The notes beneath the pieces are model-generated. The model did not search any database. It was given only the letters and a program-made list of their open reading frames with translations, and was not told the DNA's origin. The position numbers and the translations under genes are program-made. Shown piece by piece: positions 14,101-36,771 of a stretch of 64,000 bases of DNA (its first letter is position 1; every line of letters starts with the position of its first letter). The DNA is from Pegea sp. RAD2-039 (lineage: Eukaryota > Chordata > Thaliacea > Salpida > Salpidae): the NCBI GenBank assembly GCA_034620365.1, contig JAQGEQ010000263.1:434001-498000 (forward strand). The letters are read 5' to 3'.

Positions 14101-17100
14101 ATTAGTAAAACATTTTGTCATATGACTTCAAAAAGATATTTGTTTTCCTAAATTTAGATAAAAATTAACAAAATTGGCACTTTATGATTTATACTTATGT
14201 GTGATTATGTAATGTATATATTCTTAAACTTGATTATTATTTTTTTTAATATTTAAGATTTATTAATAGTGTGATTATTACGATTTGTAGTTTAACTTTT
14301 TTGTTTTATTTATACTATCAGAATATTTCTATAATTAGTATATTTTTGTTGCTATTTTCAATTGCATCTTCATTTAACAGATTTATGTCAAAATTGAATA
14401 GATAGTTATGATTTGAATTGTTTAAGTTGTATGATATAGATATAGCTTGTTCACTACAAATAAAATTATAGACTTAAATAATTTGATTTAATATCTTTTT
14501 ATATTCAACAATTATGTAAAACATTATTGTAAAGCTCTAATTGCTTATTACAAAAGTATATTAAAATATTATATTACATACTAATAATGTATATCTCTTT
14601 TATCAAATCACATCTATATGAGTTTCTTATTTTATAGTTTTGATATAACCTTTGATTTCCTTGTCTTAGCATTTATTTATGATAATCACTTACTATTACT
14701 TCCTTAATTGAGGTAATATTACATATTGATCAATTGATTATATTTTATTATGATTCACATTCTTATGATATTTTAATGTACCTTATTTATTTGTATTAAG
14801 CTCAATGAATGTTTTTTTACTTTAATATTTTCTAATAATCACTTCATTTAGCTATATATATTGATGAAATATATATTCAAATTATACTTTTATGTATCTA
14901 ATTAATTGGATACAAAAAAAAGAACTTTTGTAAATTTAGAAATACATCTTTTGAATTGTGTTTAAGATTTGAATAGTCATTTCATCTTGTCCAGGTTTCA
15001 TCTTTTTAAAATTATTTTTATGTTCTTAACTTGAAAGTAACTTTGATAACCAACTATGGGGCGAGATGATTATGAAAAGTCATCTGGTCCTTGTGATGTC
15101 TCCTGTCTCAAAGGGACTCTTCTCGCATTTAACTTCATCTTTATCCTTGGAGGAGCAGTTTCTATGGCTGTAGGCTTATACACAGTCTTAAAAAAGATGG
15201 CTTATGTAGCTTTGTTAGGTTCGGGAGAATATAAAGCTATTGTCTTTCTGCTTATCATAGGTGGAGCTTTGATTCTATTTACTGGTATCATTGGATGTTT
15301 AGGTTCTTTACAAAAGAATAGAAGGCTTTTAACTATCTACTTTATCTGTCTTGTCATCATTTTCTTGGCTGAGTTATCAGCTGGTATTGTAGCATTTGCA
15401 TATCGAGGAAATTTGGAATCCAATCTTCGAAGTGGTCTGAAGCAACGTCTTAATCTTAATTATCATCGAACAGGGGCTGAAGATCTAACAGAAGCTGTTG
15501 ATATGATGCAAAAAGACTTTGAATGTTGTGGAGTCGATGGATATAATGATTGGAAGGATAGTGCATTTATTAAAGTTGATAATACATTCAATCTTACAAC
15601 TCCAATATCTTGTTGTAAAACTCCTTCTGAAACCTGTAGTCAACGTGACCATCCTTCAAATATTTATCGAGTACTTGGATCTGAAAGTTTGGGTTGTTTA
15701 ATCAAATTGAAATTGTATTTCATGGATCATTTGTTAATTCTTTCAATAACTGGAATTGTTGTTGCCTTACTTGAAATTTTGGTTATGGTTTTATCTTGTT
15801 GTTTAAAGAGAGAAATTGCAGTTGAAGAGTCAAGCTCTTATTAAAATGTTTAATTGAACTTTCTTTGCATGATGTACAATTGTTGGTTGCTTTTAAATTG
15901 ATTTTTGCTACGTTTCTTATGTGAGTCACGTCCCTTAACTCTTGATTTGGATAGGTCATGTATATCAGACTATCAATCAGAGCTTTTAATGTTTGATTCA
16001 AACACCTTATTTGAAGCAAACTTTTTATCTTTTATATAAATCTTTATTTCTTTGGTTAGCTAATTGATTATGAAGTTATATTTTATTAATTTTTTTCTAA
16101 AAATCAAAAGATTTTAAGATTGTTTAAAATTTGCACTCTACTAGCAGGCAGCAGATTATTGCTTCCCTATATATAGTTGCTTATCACCTTCAAAGGTACA
16201 TTTAATGTTAACACAATTCAACTAAAGTTGCATTTTTACTAATACAATATTCTTTAAAATCAATTTTTGTTGTTTTTAAGAATAATTATCATTTTTATGA
16301 GAAATTAGACAAGGGAATATATTTCCTTCTATATAAGAACTTTAGTGAGCTTTTTATATATTTCCTTCTATATAAGAACTTTAGTGAGCTTTTTATAACA
16401 GTTTGAGAGAATTAATAAAAATATTTTAAAAAAGTACAAAAAAAATAAACAAAAAAACAGTAGAGTTATCTTTATAGCAAGCTGCAAAGATATCAAGTGA
16501 AACATGGGAAGGATTATACGCAGTAGTTTAGTTTTTAATAATTGTCATTATTTTTGACATTTTAAACTAACAGCTGCCCCAATGTCTCATTACTATTTTA
16601 AATAAAAGTTATTTGATTTTTTTAACTAATTTTTAAATCGTGTTGTAAAACAATATTTAAAATCTGAAATAATCTTAGAATTTTGGTACAAGTTTTTATA
16701 TTGAGTTTGTTTACATATCACAACAAACTGGAATCATACATTTATCAAAAATATTTTGAAGATGTTAGTCTGAAAGTTCAAATTTATTTTTAATTATTTT
16801 TTGAGTAAATTTGTTTTACAAATTATCATGAAAAATAGAAAAATTTTAATCTAAATTTTTAATGAGTAAATATGCCATCTGAATGTCTTGCAGCAGAAAT
16901 TTTTCTTATTGTTGCTAGAGTCAGTACAAGTTTAAATACTAAATTTACTTTGAGCACAAACAACTTCTGTCTTCAAAAAATATTTAGTTTAACTTTTTCA
17001 TGAAACCAAAATATTTGAAACTAATTTATTTAAAGTTTAGTTTGTAATTACAAGCGAAAATAAATAATTGAAATTATTTTACGCAATAATAAAATTAGAA

Positions 17101-20100
17101 TTTTTCGCCGGGAAACCCTTTTATTATAACTTTAATGATTTCATAATTTAAGCAAACTTTTGAAACATAGAAACAGACTAATAGTCAAATACCAGTTTTA
17201 ACTAAAAGTTTTCTTTTGGAAATTGGTTTATGACACAAACTGTTTTAACATTTTGCACGCTGTACTGTGAAGCAAGTTTAAAATCTTCAAATAAACCTTT
17301 TGATTGATACTTTTACAGCTGTGACCGAATCAAAGACTTCTTTGAATGCATTGAAAATCCTCATAACCGTTCTGAAGACAATTTAAGAGATGGATTCGAA
17401 CTGATGATGAGGAGCTTGATTAAAGAACTTGAAGGATTTCAAAATGAAATCTCCTATCTTAAAAACTCTCTGGAAAAGTAACTTTTTAAGTTTCTATATT
17501 TTTATAAAAATATAAATTCTAAAAATTAATTTATACTGACAAAAACAATATTTTCTATCAGTTCATAGTTTTAGTTTTGTGTGATTATTACAAAGTCTCA
17601 AATCCTGTTTCCATTTTATTTTCTCCAAAATAATTATAAAAAGATAACTAATCAGAATATTTTTCTTGATATGGTTTAATATTTCAATTTCCTTTATTTC
17701 TTATTCAAAACAGTAAACGATTTTGTTTACTAACAAAGTACCTCAATAACCATTATTCTAAACTGTTCTGACTAAATCATTATTCGTTAAGCTGTTGATT
17801 TTTCTAGATATAGACTAATTGCTTCAAACTTTAATTTCTATTGATATATTCAATTACTTCCTGAAGAACTCTAACCCTAAGTTTTTAGTTATCAGCGTTG
17901 ATTAGAAACTCAGTTCATTATTCTGCTTGACTTTAAGGTTTTTTAGAAATTGCTAATAGTATCTTTAATTTTTGTTTGATCTAATTTAAAAGTTTTCTTT
18001 AATCGAAGGTTTCCCTTTCTCAATAAAGTAAATTGCTTATATAGAATCATTTTTAATAATAAAGATAGTGTTTATTTATGAGTTAATCTATTTTTCAGTT
18101 AGATTTCATTTAAGTTAATATAAGCTTTCTAGGGAGTTTTGATGATAGTATTTGTTAATAAATTTATGATTAGTAGCTTATTTTTATTGTAATTTGAAAC
18201 TTTATACAAATTAATTAGCTTCCTTTAAGACTTCCTATACTTTTACTTAAAACTGTTTTGAATTCATTAAAACTAATTTAAGTTTTTAATTTTGGTTATT
18301 TTAGATTTATCAAGATAGATTTATTAGTTTTATTAAGTGCTACAATAGCTGATTTCAAAGTTGTGTATGTTTTATACTAAAGTTTTATACTATAATCAGT
18401 TTCAGTTTATGGAAAATATTTACCTAAAATTAGGTTTAATTTGTTGTTGTAAATGTTCTAACTAATAAGAAGTTTTTAAATGAGTTAAATGAAATAATTG
18501 AAGATTTGATGTGATTAAGAAAAATTCAATTTTTGTTTAATCTTTTTCATTTTTGTAATAATTAATATAATTTAATTAATATAATCTGATGATTATAAAA
18601 TAGTGATTATTGTCGATACAATCTTCTTAATGTTTATTTGTTATCATTTCGAAACTTAGCGTTGAACGAGATAACTTTAAATTCGATTTAAAAGTAAACA
18701 ATTCGTATCATTAGCCTGAAGGTGAAACGTTTATAATTGCAAAAACAAATCTTCTTTAAGCTTGGATCTGTAAAGCAGTGTCTGATCTAAAGACTAAAAT
18801 TATTTAAAAAGATGAAACTATTTTTATAGAGAACAAGAAAAAAATGATAAGATGATCTCAGAACTTACATCGGAATACACAGAAGATTTAGAGAATCAAA
18901 TGAAGGATAAAGAAAAAAGTATTCGAGAAGAAGAGCGTAGAAGCATCCAGTACAAGATCAAAGAAGACAGGGATCGCTTTCAGAAGCAAATTGATGAACT
19001 TCAACAAGAACTTGCCAAACATCAAAAGGTTAGCAATTATAAAATGCCAAAAAATTCTTCAATAAATTTGAAAATTGTTTTAAATTTGAAAAATTATCAC
19101 AATGAAATAAGGTACTAATTTCAATCAAATCTATTTATAAACTTCAATTAAATAAGTTTTAAGTATATCTCCAGCTTTACTCATTTAGCAAAATAAAGGT
19201 TTAGAGTAAAGAAAATATAATCTTACTGTAATTATAGTTTCTAGAAAATTTTTTACTTACAATTAGACTAGTAATTCACTTTTTAAAATGTTTTGGTTTT
19301 TATATATCTGGTGAAGATTAGATGTTTATTTTAAAAGTATTCAATTAATACATCACAGCATTACTTATCAGTCCTATTTAGTTGTCTTGTAAATATGACT
19401 CAGTCCTCGTATTTTATGGCTTTTATAAACATGAACTAAATAAGCAAAGATTAAAAACAGTTTTAAACTCTTGTATTTTCATTTTCTTCTTTCTTTTATT
19501 TCCTCTTATAAAAGCTCATCATTTAATTATAAGGATTAGAAATTATATAGTTTGCTATTTTTGTTTTATTTTGAAAGTGAAGACTTATTTAAAATTATAT
19601 TTTTGTTTCTTTGTTTGAAATAGCGTCTAGATTAATATTGAATTTTACTTTACATAAAAATTTTTTGTTTCATCTTTCAAAATGTTTTATAGATGAATGA
19701 GAAGTTTTCAAATTCTGGTCCCTTACAAATTGAAAATGAAAGACTGCGCGAGAAAATGATGGAAGCTTTAGAAGTAGGTCTTGAATGAAAAAATTATAAT
19801 CCCAAAACTTATTGTGTGTTTTATTTATTCAAATAACATAATTTACTATATTTTTAAACACTGAAATAATTTTTGATTAAAATAAGATAACTTTAAATAG
19901 TAAATAATAAAATTGTCACTTATTAACAGTCACAAAAAACTTCGATTTCAGAATAATTCGGTGTTGACTTGCAATGCGAGTGAAAAAGACTCAAGAATCC
20001 TAATTTTAGAAAGTGAAATCTCAGCTTTAAGAGTTGAACTACAAGAGAAAGTGATTGAAGTTCAAAGGTTTGAATTTTTTTAAATCTATTTTGCGTTTTA

Positions 20101-22509
20101 TTAAATGATTCTATCAAAAAAAATTCCACTTTTAAAGAATAGAGTAAACAGAAATTTTAACTATCGATTTATTTACTGCCAAATTGTTTTGTTATTTGGT
20201 TAGTTTGCCTTTTCAGTAAAAATGCTTTTGTTCCACAAAGTCCTAAAAAAAATGGTTAAAAAAAATGCAAATTTACCGCGTGTAATAATACAATCAAATG
20301 TATTTATTATTTAACATGAATAATATTTACAACAACCAGATTAACAATCATACCAATTGTGTTTTAGAAAAGACGAACTAACAGAAAAAGCATTAGTGGA
20401 TAGTTTCAACATGTCTCAACAAGTCAACGTCTTGCAGTATGTACTAGCTTTGAAATATATTTGTTAAAAAGGCGTTTTGTGAAATTCTTTCATATGGTGT
20501 GTCTTTGGATAAAACAATTTATTGGTATCAATAAAGATTTACTTTAAAGTCAGATTTGTGACGTACAACCGTAAAAAAAAGCTTTTTATTGTAACTACGC
20601 AAAGAAGAATTCCAAGTAATTAGTCATACGTTCTTGACGTTAAAGATGCTTTGTATAAACTGTTTACTTTTATTTGAATGTTTAAGAGAATTGGTATAAA
20701 TGGATTCCCTTTTAAATAAATCTTTCAAATTATTTCTAAATTTGAAGCTACAATTAGTCAGAATATTTACTACAATTCCTTGTCGCTTAAATCAATAAAA
20801 AATTCATTTACTTGGTAATAAAGGAACAGTTCCTATTTTCAGCTTTCTTATTCAGGAGTAGCTAACTAAAAGTGGATAATAAAATACCTCAGAAAGTAAA
20901 TAAATTATTTTCAGCTCCAATAACCGAAATCTTCAAGACTTTAATGATGAACTTCGACAATCCATCAGTCATCAAATTACTAATCATTCAAGTTCATCTT
21001 TGAATAGAGAAGTTGTCCACTATCGATCCAGGTAAGAAGATGAAGATCATTAAAGATTAAATCAACAACAACTTTAATCACAGCAGTTGTTTGAATGAAA
21101 ATGATGCTTTTGTTGAATGTGATCCTCAATACCTTCATAGTCGAAGCGGAAGTCACGTGTGCTCTCGAATCGATGACGTAGACGAGACTGACGTGTCATC
21201 ATTACTAGATAGTAGTCGGTTGAATTGTGAAAGAGATAGTGGAACCGGAACTCTTCGAGAACTTCAAGAATCAGATGTTGATGATTACAGAAGCGAGGTA
21301 TCGCGCTCAAGAACGCGATTTCCGCGTCATTACAAGCATCCAAAAGTCCGCTACTCAAGACAGAAGAATCGCCGTATCCAATCAAGATCTCCAAATAATC
21401 GTCACAGTACCCCTAAACAATGGGACAGTCTTGATACCCGATTACGTCACACTGATCACGTGACGTCACCACATCATCACAGCATGCACAACTTGCATAT
21501 ACCCTATGACGTCACCACTGATAGTGACGTCACATCTTCTAGAGAAAGCCGTGGGCATGGAGGTTACGTGTCAAGTGCTAGTAGTCGACAAACAGATCCT
21601 GTGAGACGTAAAAAGGCGAGAAGCGAGAATTTTAAGGATCAACCTCTAAATGATGTCTTTAATAGGTGATCTATCATCCTGATGATGAAGGGACTTTTCA
21701 TCTAGAAGCAAAAACAAGGATTTTTAGGATTATATTATGTGGAGATGTAGATACGGGGAAATCAAGCTTCTCTTTGAGATTCTGCAAGAATGAGTTCCTC
21801 TCAAAGACACGGAGCACTTTAGGTGATAAAAAATATTAAAAATATTAAAGATCTGATCTTAAAGACTTATAGGAGTTGATTTCCGTCTTCGGACCATTCG
21901 TGTTGAGCACGATCGACCAGTGACTCTTCAAATATGGGACACAGCGGGTCAAGAGCGTTTCCGGAGTCTTTCGATCAACTACTTCCGGCGTGCTGATGGA
22001 GTCGTGTTGATGTATGACGTCACAAACCCGAAATCCTTCCTCAGTGTTCGTGATTGGATGGAATCAATTCAAGTAATTGTTCATTGGTTGGTTTAAGATT
22101 CAAAATTTCGATTTTTCAAGGAATCTGTTCCTTCTGGAATCCCGATTCTTCTTTGTGCTAATAAAATCGATCTTAGATCACAATTAGAGGAAGATCAGGA
22201 GTATGTGACGTCATCAGAAGGAGCACAGCTAGCCTCGGTAGAAATTTGTTTGAAAATATTTTAAACTTTATTCAGATTAAATCACTTTTGAAATAAACTT
22301 AAAAATAAATTCAATTGTTTAATAATTGTACTTTATATTTTTAGAACTATGGGGTTTTCTTTATAGAAGTCAGCGCTTTTAGCGGTCTTAACGTCGAAAA
22401 CGCGATGCTATCATTGGCTCGTCATCTCAAAGACAATCCTGATAGTAAAAAAAAGGACATTCAAAACCTTTCTATAGTCACCCCACCTAAACAAACATGT
22501 TGTAACTAA
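11126..22509 (+). CDS. RASEF: RASEF-type Rab GTPase with EF-hands and coiled coil
   Basis: Twelve exons, frame kept throughout: 11126-11493, 17319-17477, 18830-19028, 19693-19773, 19952-20067, 20368-20436, 20915-21031, 21084-21665, 21728-21822, 21873-22072, 22121-22237, 22345-22509; about 755 aa, close to human RASEF (740). Two EF-hand loops at residues 14-25 and 48-59 (the second canonical, DSNSDGKIAKEE); a Lys/Glu-rich coiled coil from about 125 to 370; a Ser/Arg/His-rich linker in the large eighth exon; then a Rab domain with G1 GDVDTGKS (569-576), switch-II WDTAGQE, NKID and EVSAF motifs. The catalytic Gln of AGQE is intact. The C-terminus TCCN carries the cysteine pair for geranylgeranylation. 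The family consists of large membrane-associated Rabs that act in vesicle traffic. An in-frame TAA just upstream fixes the start. A T-rich acceptor lies 51 nt before the ATG. Intron 1 (5.8 kb) contains a complete tetraspanin gene. Confidence 0.9.
11494..14994. other. 5' half of RASEF intron 1
   Basis: About 3.5 kb of AT-rich intron that becomes strongly T-rich from about 13600 on. That T-rich part directly precedes the acceptor (tcttgtccag) in front of the nested tetraspanin gene, so it may hold that gene's promoter and outron. No other exon, RNA gene or repeat was recognised. Confidence 0.5.
15056..15844 (+). CDS. CD151/TSPAN11-type tetraspanin, nested in RASEF intron 1
   Basis: Intronless, 262 aa, close to human CD151 (253). 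Four membrane segments at about 21-43, 61-83, 92-115 and 225-249; the large loop (about 116-224) has the tetraspanin CCG (157-159) and six cysteines in all (157, 158, 186, 187, 194, 214). Residues 195-205 (SQRDHPSNIYR) match the CD151 loop, including QRD, the site human CD151 uses to bind laminin-binding integrins. Membrane-proximal cysteines at 13, 17, 248 and 249 fit palmitoylation. An N-glycosylation sequon is at 179. By family it organises integrins in membrane microdomains. It lies on the host gene's sense strand between RASEF exons 1 and 2; the T-rich acceptor 61 nt upstream of its ATG suggests its own mature 5' end. The lack of introns allows a retrocopy origin, but the frame is intact and well conserved. 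Confidence 0.93.
   Translation: MGRDDYEKSSGPCDVSCLKGTLLAFNFIFILGGAVSMAVGLYTVLKKMAYVALLGSGEYKAIVFLLIIGGALILFTGIIGCLGSLQKNRRLLTIYFICLVIIFLAELSAGIVAFAYRGNLESNLRSGLKQRLNLNYHRTGAEDLTEAVDMMQKDFECCGVDGYNDWKDSAFIKVDNTFNLTTPISCCKTPSETCSQRDHPSNIYRVLGSESLGCLIKLKLYFMDHLLILSITGIVVALLEILVMVLSCCLKREIAVEESSSY
15845..17318. other. 3' part of RASEF intron 1
   Basis: Tetraspanin 3' untranslated region and AT-rich intron. The only structure noted is a 39-bp perfect direct duplication at 16317-16394. No further gene was seen. Confidence 0.5.
16317..16394. repeat. 39-bp perfect tandem duplication
   Basis: Two adjacent identical 39-bp copies start at 16317 and 16356, each containing tccttctatataagaac and ending in a run of T. 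Two perfect copies suggest a recent duplication. The TATATAAG in each copy resembles a TATA element, but nothing downstream supports promoter use. Confidence 0.9.
17478..18829. other. RASEF intron 2
   Basis: About 1.35 kb, AT-rich, flanked by donor gtaact and acceptor tttttatag. No reading frame or repeat recognised. The later RASEF introns before exon 8 (for example 19029-19692 and 20437-20914) are likewise empty. Confidence 0.5.
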
Positions 22510-25500
22510 AAAACTGAGGTTGCCAAATATCTAGAAAGTTTCACTTAAATATCTAACTTAATGATGACAACTTTTTATGTAAGATACTTTTTTTGTTTAT
22601 TTAGAACGAAAATGTAGTTTTCGGTGAAGTCTTTTATCTAAATGGTGTTTAAAAGTGTTTTCTGGACTGTAAATATCAAATTTTCTCTCATATGTTTATA
22701 AATTAATGTGCAGTTTGAGATATATATTCAGAATATTAATCAAAAAGTTAAAAATAAGGAATTTAAATACCAAATTTTAAAAAGTTTTTATAATTCCAAA
22801 TTTTGAAGATTAATTCTTTTTTGATCATTTAAACTTATTTTTCATCTTTGCTAAAATTATTTAATAATGTTTCCACAATTATTTTTCTAAATAAGTTTCA
22901 TCAAATTTTTTTTTATTAAAATCGTCCTTATAAATAAAATCATTTTTTAAGTTCAGCTTTATTTTCAATTCTTAAAAATCAGTTTTTCAATTAAAGAAGT
23001 TTGAAAAAAGTTACAAAATTATTTGTTGATTTTTTTTTGTTTCAAATATTCGTGTACCTCTATTCAGTATTGTATTTAAACGCTTAAACTGCTTTAATAT
23101 ATTATTGTGTTTCAAATGAGCATATTTTTTAAATTGTTTTAGCAAATAATACGTAACAAACTAAAACCATGAATAATACTTTGTTTAGTAGTTTTAAAAT
23201 GTAATTATTCTCTTTTACAAGCTGTAATCTTAAAGCAAAGTGCAATTTTCTATCTGTTTTGGCGAAACTAGTCATTGTAAAATTAATAAACATGTAATGA
23301 CAATATTGCTTAAATTCATTATATATATACCCTGTAATGGAAGTAATTATACAGACCCAGTTGTTACCAATGCAGCAAAATTCCAATTTTCACAGTAAAA
23401 CGTTTTGAACAGAAGGAATGATGCAGCTACGCCCAGCTGGTGTCGACGGACACTGATTACAGTGACAAGCTGCCTACGAGGCCCCAGCCTGGTTTTATTA
23501 TTAACCAGACTAAAAAGCCCTTCTACCCGGGTTTTTATTGACATTTCGTAATGAAAGTAGTACCTAAATTTATTATGTATATGGCCTATCTATGTAAATG
23601 CAATTCTAGTAATAACAGATATTTTTAAAGCTGGTCTTGGCTAGAGTTATTTGTAAACAAAGTAATGAATAAAATAATCATTGAAAATACATTTCAATAA
23701 TAAAACCCTTTTTAGAACTTATATTTAAATTCAAATATCAAATACTTTATTATATATTAATAAATATTACAGAGTTATAGTGCTTAGTTTTTAGGGCTTT
23801 AGTGATTATCTACCTTAAATAAAATAATTTTAATAAAAATTGTTAAGCTATGTAATTATTTTTTTCTCAAATTTGATATAACTGGAATAAATTATTTAGA
23901 GTGTTTTTAAGGTAGAAATACAAAATTGAAAAATTCATATATAATTTGAAATTACTATTAACAACCAGATAACTTAACTTAAATAAAATTCAAATTCCTA
24001 GTAAGTTAGTTCTTTTAGATTTCAATTATTAACTAGTCATTTTTTAAATTGTGACTTAATTGTAATTTTAATAAAGATTTCGTATCGATCAAAACATTTA
24101 ATTATAACTAAAGCAAAAGCTTTTAATATTTTTGGCCAGCTTGTATATTTTAGGTAAGACTTCTTACAAATCATCTGTCTAACAGCACAATAGAAACAAA
24201 TTTTTAGAAGTACCATTGAGGTTGAAGTTTACTTTAACAGTGAAATAAAAATTGCTAATTTTGCATTTTAATTACAAATTAAACTTCAAAAATTACAACT
24301 TCACTCTCTTTGTTGTGTTGTTTTTGTTGTATATACTTATTTTAGTCACATCTTATAATCTAAACACTATCTTTAGACCTCAAAGCTTTGTCGATGTAAT
24401 AATATTAAGAGTATACATATGCGAGTTTATAGTGCTAAGAATATTTATTAATTATTAATATATTCAATTGCTATATTTAGTAAAGCCTAAGTTGAATAAT
24501 GGTAGTAACTTACTATAATAACATTAGCTTCCTTAGCTTACTAGTACGTCTTATGGTCAGTTTTTTGTTTAAATTTTGGTTTAAACTGATACTCAACAAA
24601 TTAAGCAGCTAATCACAAATTTTGTTCTTTGATTTGAGATTATCATAGAGATACTAAGTTTCAAATTAAGTATATTGTTCCTTATCAGTCTTAGCTCTAT
24701 CAATAATATTAAATGCTGTTTAAATTTCTTATAATCCATTAAACGCTGATATAGCTCAACATTTTGGGAATCAATAAGTTTCACGTCTAATATATTTGTA
24801 ATCTATATTACTCGACTTCTTACAGTTATGTAATTTTATTATAATATTTTACAATTTTCTATGAAGTCAATAATGCATTCTCAAAAAAACGTGAAAATGT
24901 GAAAACTTAACCTTAATAGAAAAAATAAGAGTTGTATTTTAGGTATATAAGTAAGATGAATTTTCTATTTCTTACTTCAAATAAAACTTTTTTTATTTAA
25001 GCTAGTAGTAAATACAGCCATTTTAGTACACCTTAAAACATAATATTAAGAATCAAACCGTTAAAAGCTGGTGAATTACGTATACTTGAGATTTAGCTGA
25101 TTGCTAGCGCTTGAAGTTAAAGAACATTAAGAAAATCAAATTCGGTTTTTATCAAAATGTTTTTCAAATAAACGTCAAATTAATTTTATATTTCTGTCTA
25201 CTGTTCTCCTAAAGTCAGTTATGTTGTAAGATAAAAAGCCTAATTATTAATGAAATACTTTTTTGAATTTTAATTAAATTAGAAACTTTTTTTTTCATAA
25301 TGACTTTTATATCTTTGAATATTCATTTTGGCTAGTTTCTGGTAATCTGATACCATTTTTGGCGTTTTAATATGTTGTAAAGTTGACATCTGGAAATGTT
25401 GCCAAGTTTTCTTGTTTTTAAACTTATGTAAAAGTAAATAAAAATATAAATAATTTGACCAAATTATTTAACTTTAAAGCCTAGTTACATCATATAATGT

Positions 25501-26712
25501 TTGTTATTTTTTTATTAAAGAGAATATAATGAAGATATCCACTTTATTACTATAATTTACTTTTTAATATTATGTTGTTTACATTTTTATAAAGTAAGCA
25601 TGCTTTTCTGAAATTATTTTATATAAACTAGGCAAAGCTTAATTGGAAATTAGATATATTACATAAACTTATTATGTTGACTTAAATTTATAAAGTATTT
25701 AACTAAATTTAAGTAAGTTTGATTTTTTCAATTATCTTAATAATTTGTTATTTATTTATAAATTACTAACTTTACAAAACTCATAAACTAATGATTCTAT
25801 TTTTATAAGATTAAATCTTTAGAAAAATTTTATATTTTCTTTTGTTTTTTTATATTATTTATAATTGATTCATATTTTTTATTTATTTTTTAAATTTGCT
25901 TTTGTCTAATTATCGAACAACTCAAAAAGACAAAACTTTTTTTATCATTTTTTTTTTCAATTATTAGAAATAAGCAGTAAATTAAAAATAATTATTCCTG
26001 TGAAATTTTTATCAATTAAAAAGCAAATTTTGAATTAATGAAATTTGAAATTTCAGAATTTTTTCTGAAACTACTGAATTTTGTCTGTTTTATAATTTTT
26101 ATAGCATCTCAACTTTATGTAATCTTTATATCTTCCTGGTGTATACATGCTATTTAAGTTTTCTAAACACATTAATTAACTTTTATTTAAAAGATTTTCA
26201 TAGATTTTCAACTAGTAAAGTTATTAAATAAATTTAAATTTATTTTTAAGCTGATTTTCAACCTTGAAATAATTGTGATAGTTTAAAACTTTTTATGTTT
26301 ACTTTTTTATAAATTTCTTGGTTCCACAAAACTAACTGATGATTATTTTATGACTTAAAGTTTGTTTTTAATAATCTTGCTTAACTTCAATGTTTAGTTT
26401 TCAATATTATAATTATTATCATAATATCTGATAACTACATTTAACATTATGAAATTAACTTTACATTTTTGTTCATAAGTTTTTATGTTTATTTCTATCT
26501 AATGCTTGTTATAATAATTCATTTCAAAATATTAAGTTATGAAAATACTGTGTATTAAAACCTTAGCTCCTTCAAATTTTTCACTTTTGCTAACAAGTTT
26601 AGGGTATTAAAATTTGAATGAGCCTATTGTATTTAATCTCTTTATTTTATATGAGTTGTAGCTATGACTTATTTTATAATATTAGCTATGAGTTATTTGG
26701 TTTTTTTTGTAG
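22510..26712. other. Intergenic region between RASEF and kinesin genes
   Basis: RASEF 3' flank followed by about 4 kb of AT-rich DNA. It contains one GC-rich, hairpin-rich island at 23423-23530 (separate entry). The final 1.2 kb is strongly T-rich and ends in gttttttttgtag at 26711-26712, an acceptor that would define the kinesin mRNA 5' end. No coding exons were recognised. Confidence 0.5.
23423..23530. other. GC-rich island made of consecutive hairpins
   Basis: In about 110 bp there is a palindrome CCAGCTGG, a stem GTGTC/GACAC (23440-23453), CACTG-ATTA-CAGTG (23451-23464), CCAGcCTGG (23484-23492), CTGGTT/AACCAG (23489-23508) and CCCGGG. The surroundings are about 75-80% AT, so the island stands out. 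It has no coding feature I can defend on either strand. It may be the tail of a dispersed repeat or a structured RNA. Confidence 0.45.
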
Positions 26713-26774
26713 GGTATGATGTTACATTATCTTGGCGAAATTTTATTTATAAATTAGTTTAAGTTTGTAATATA

Positions 26775-36771
<9,997 letters not shown>

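Noticed and set aside
21074..21394. Open frame on the minus strand opposite RASEF exon 8
   Set aside because: Shadow of the Ser/Arg-rich coding exon on the other strand.
21706..21727. Alternative acceptor tctag at 21705 for RASEF exon 9
   Set aside because: Starting there hits a stop in the required frame; the acceptor at 21727 gives an uninterrupted Rab domain.
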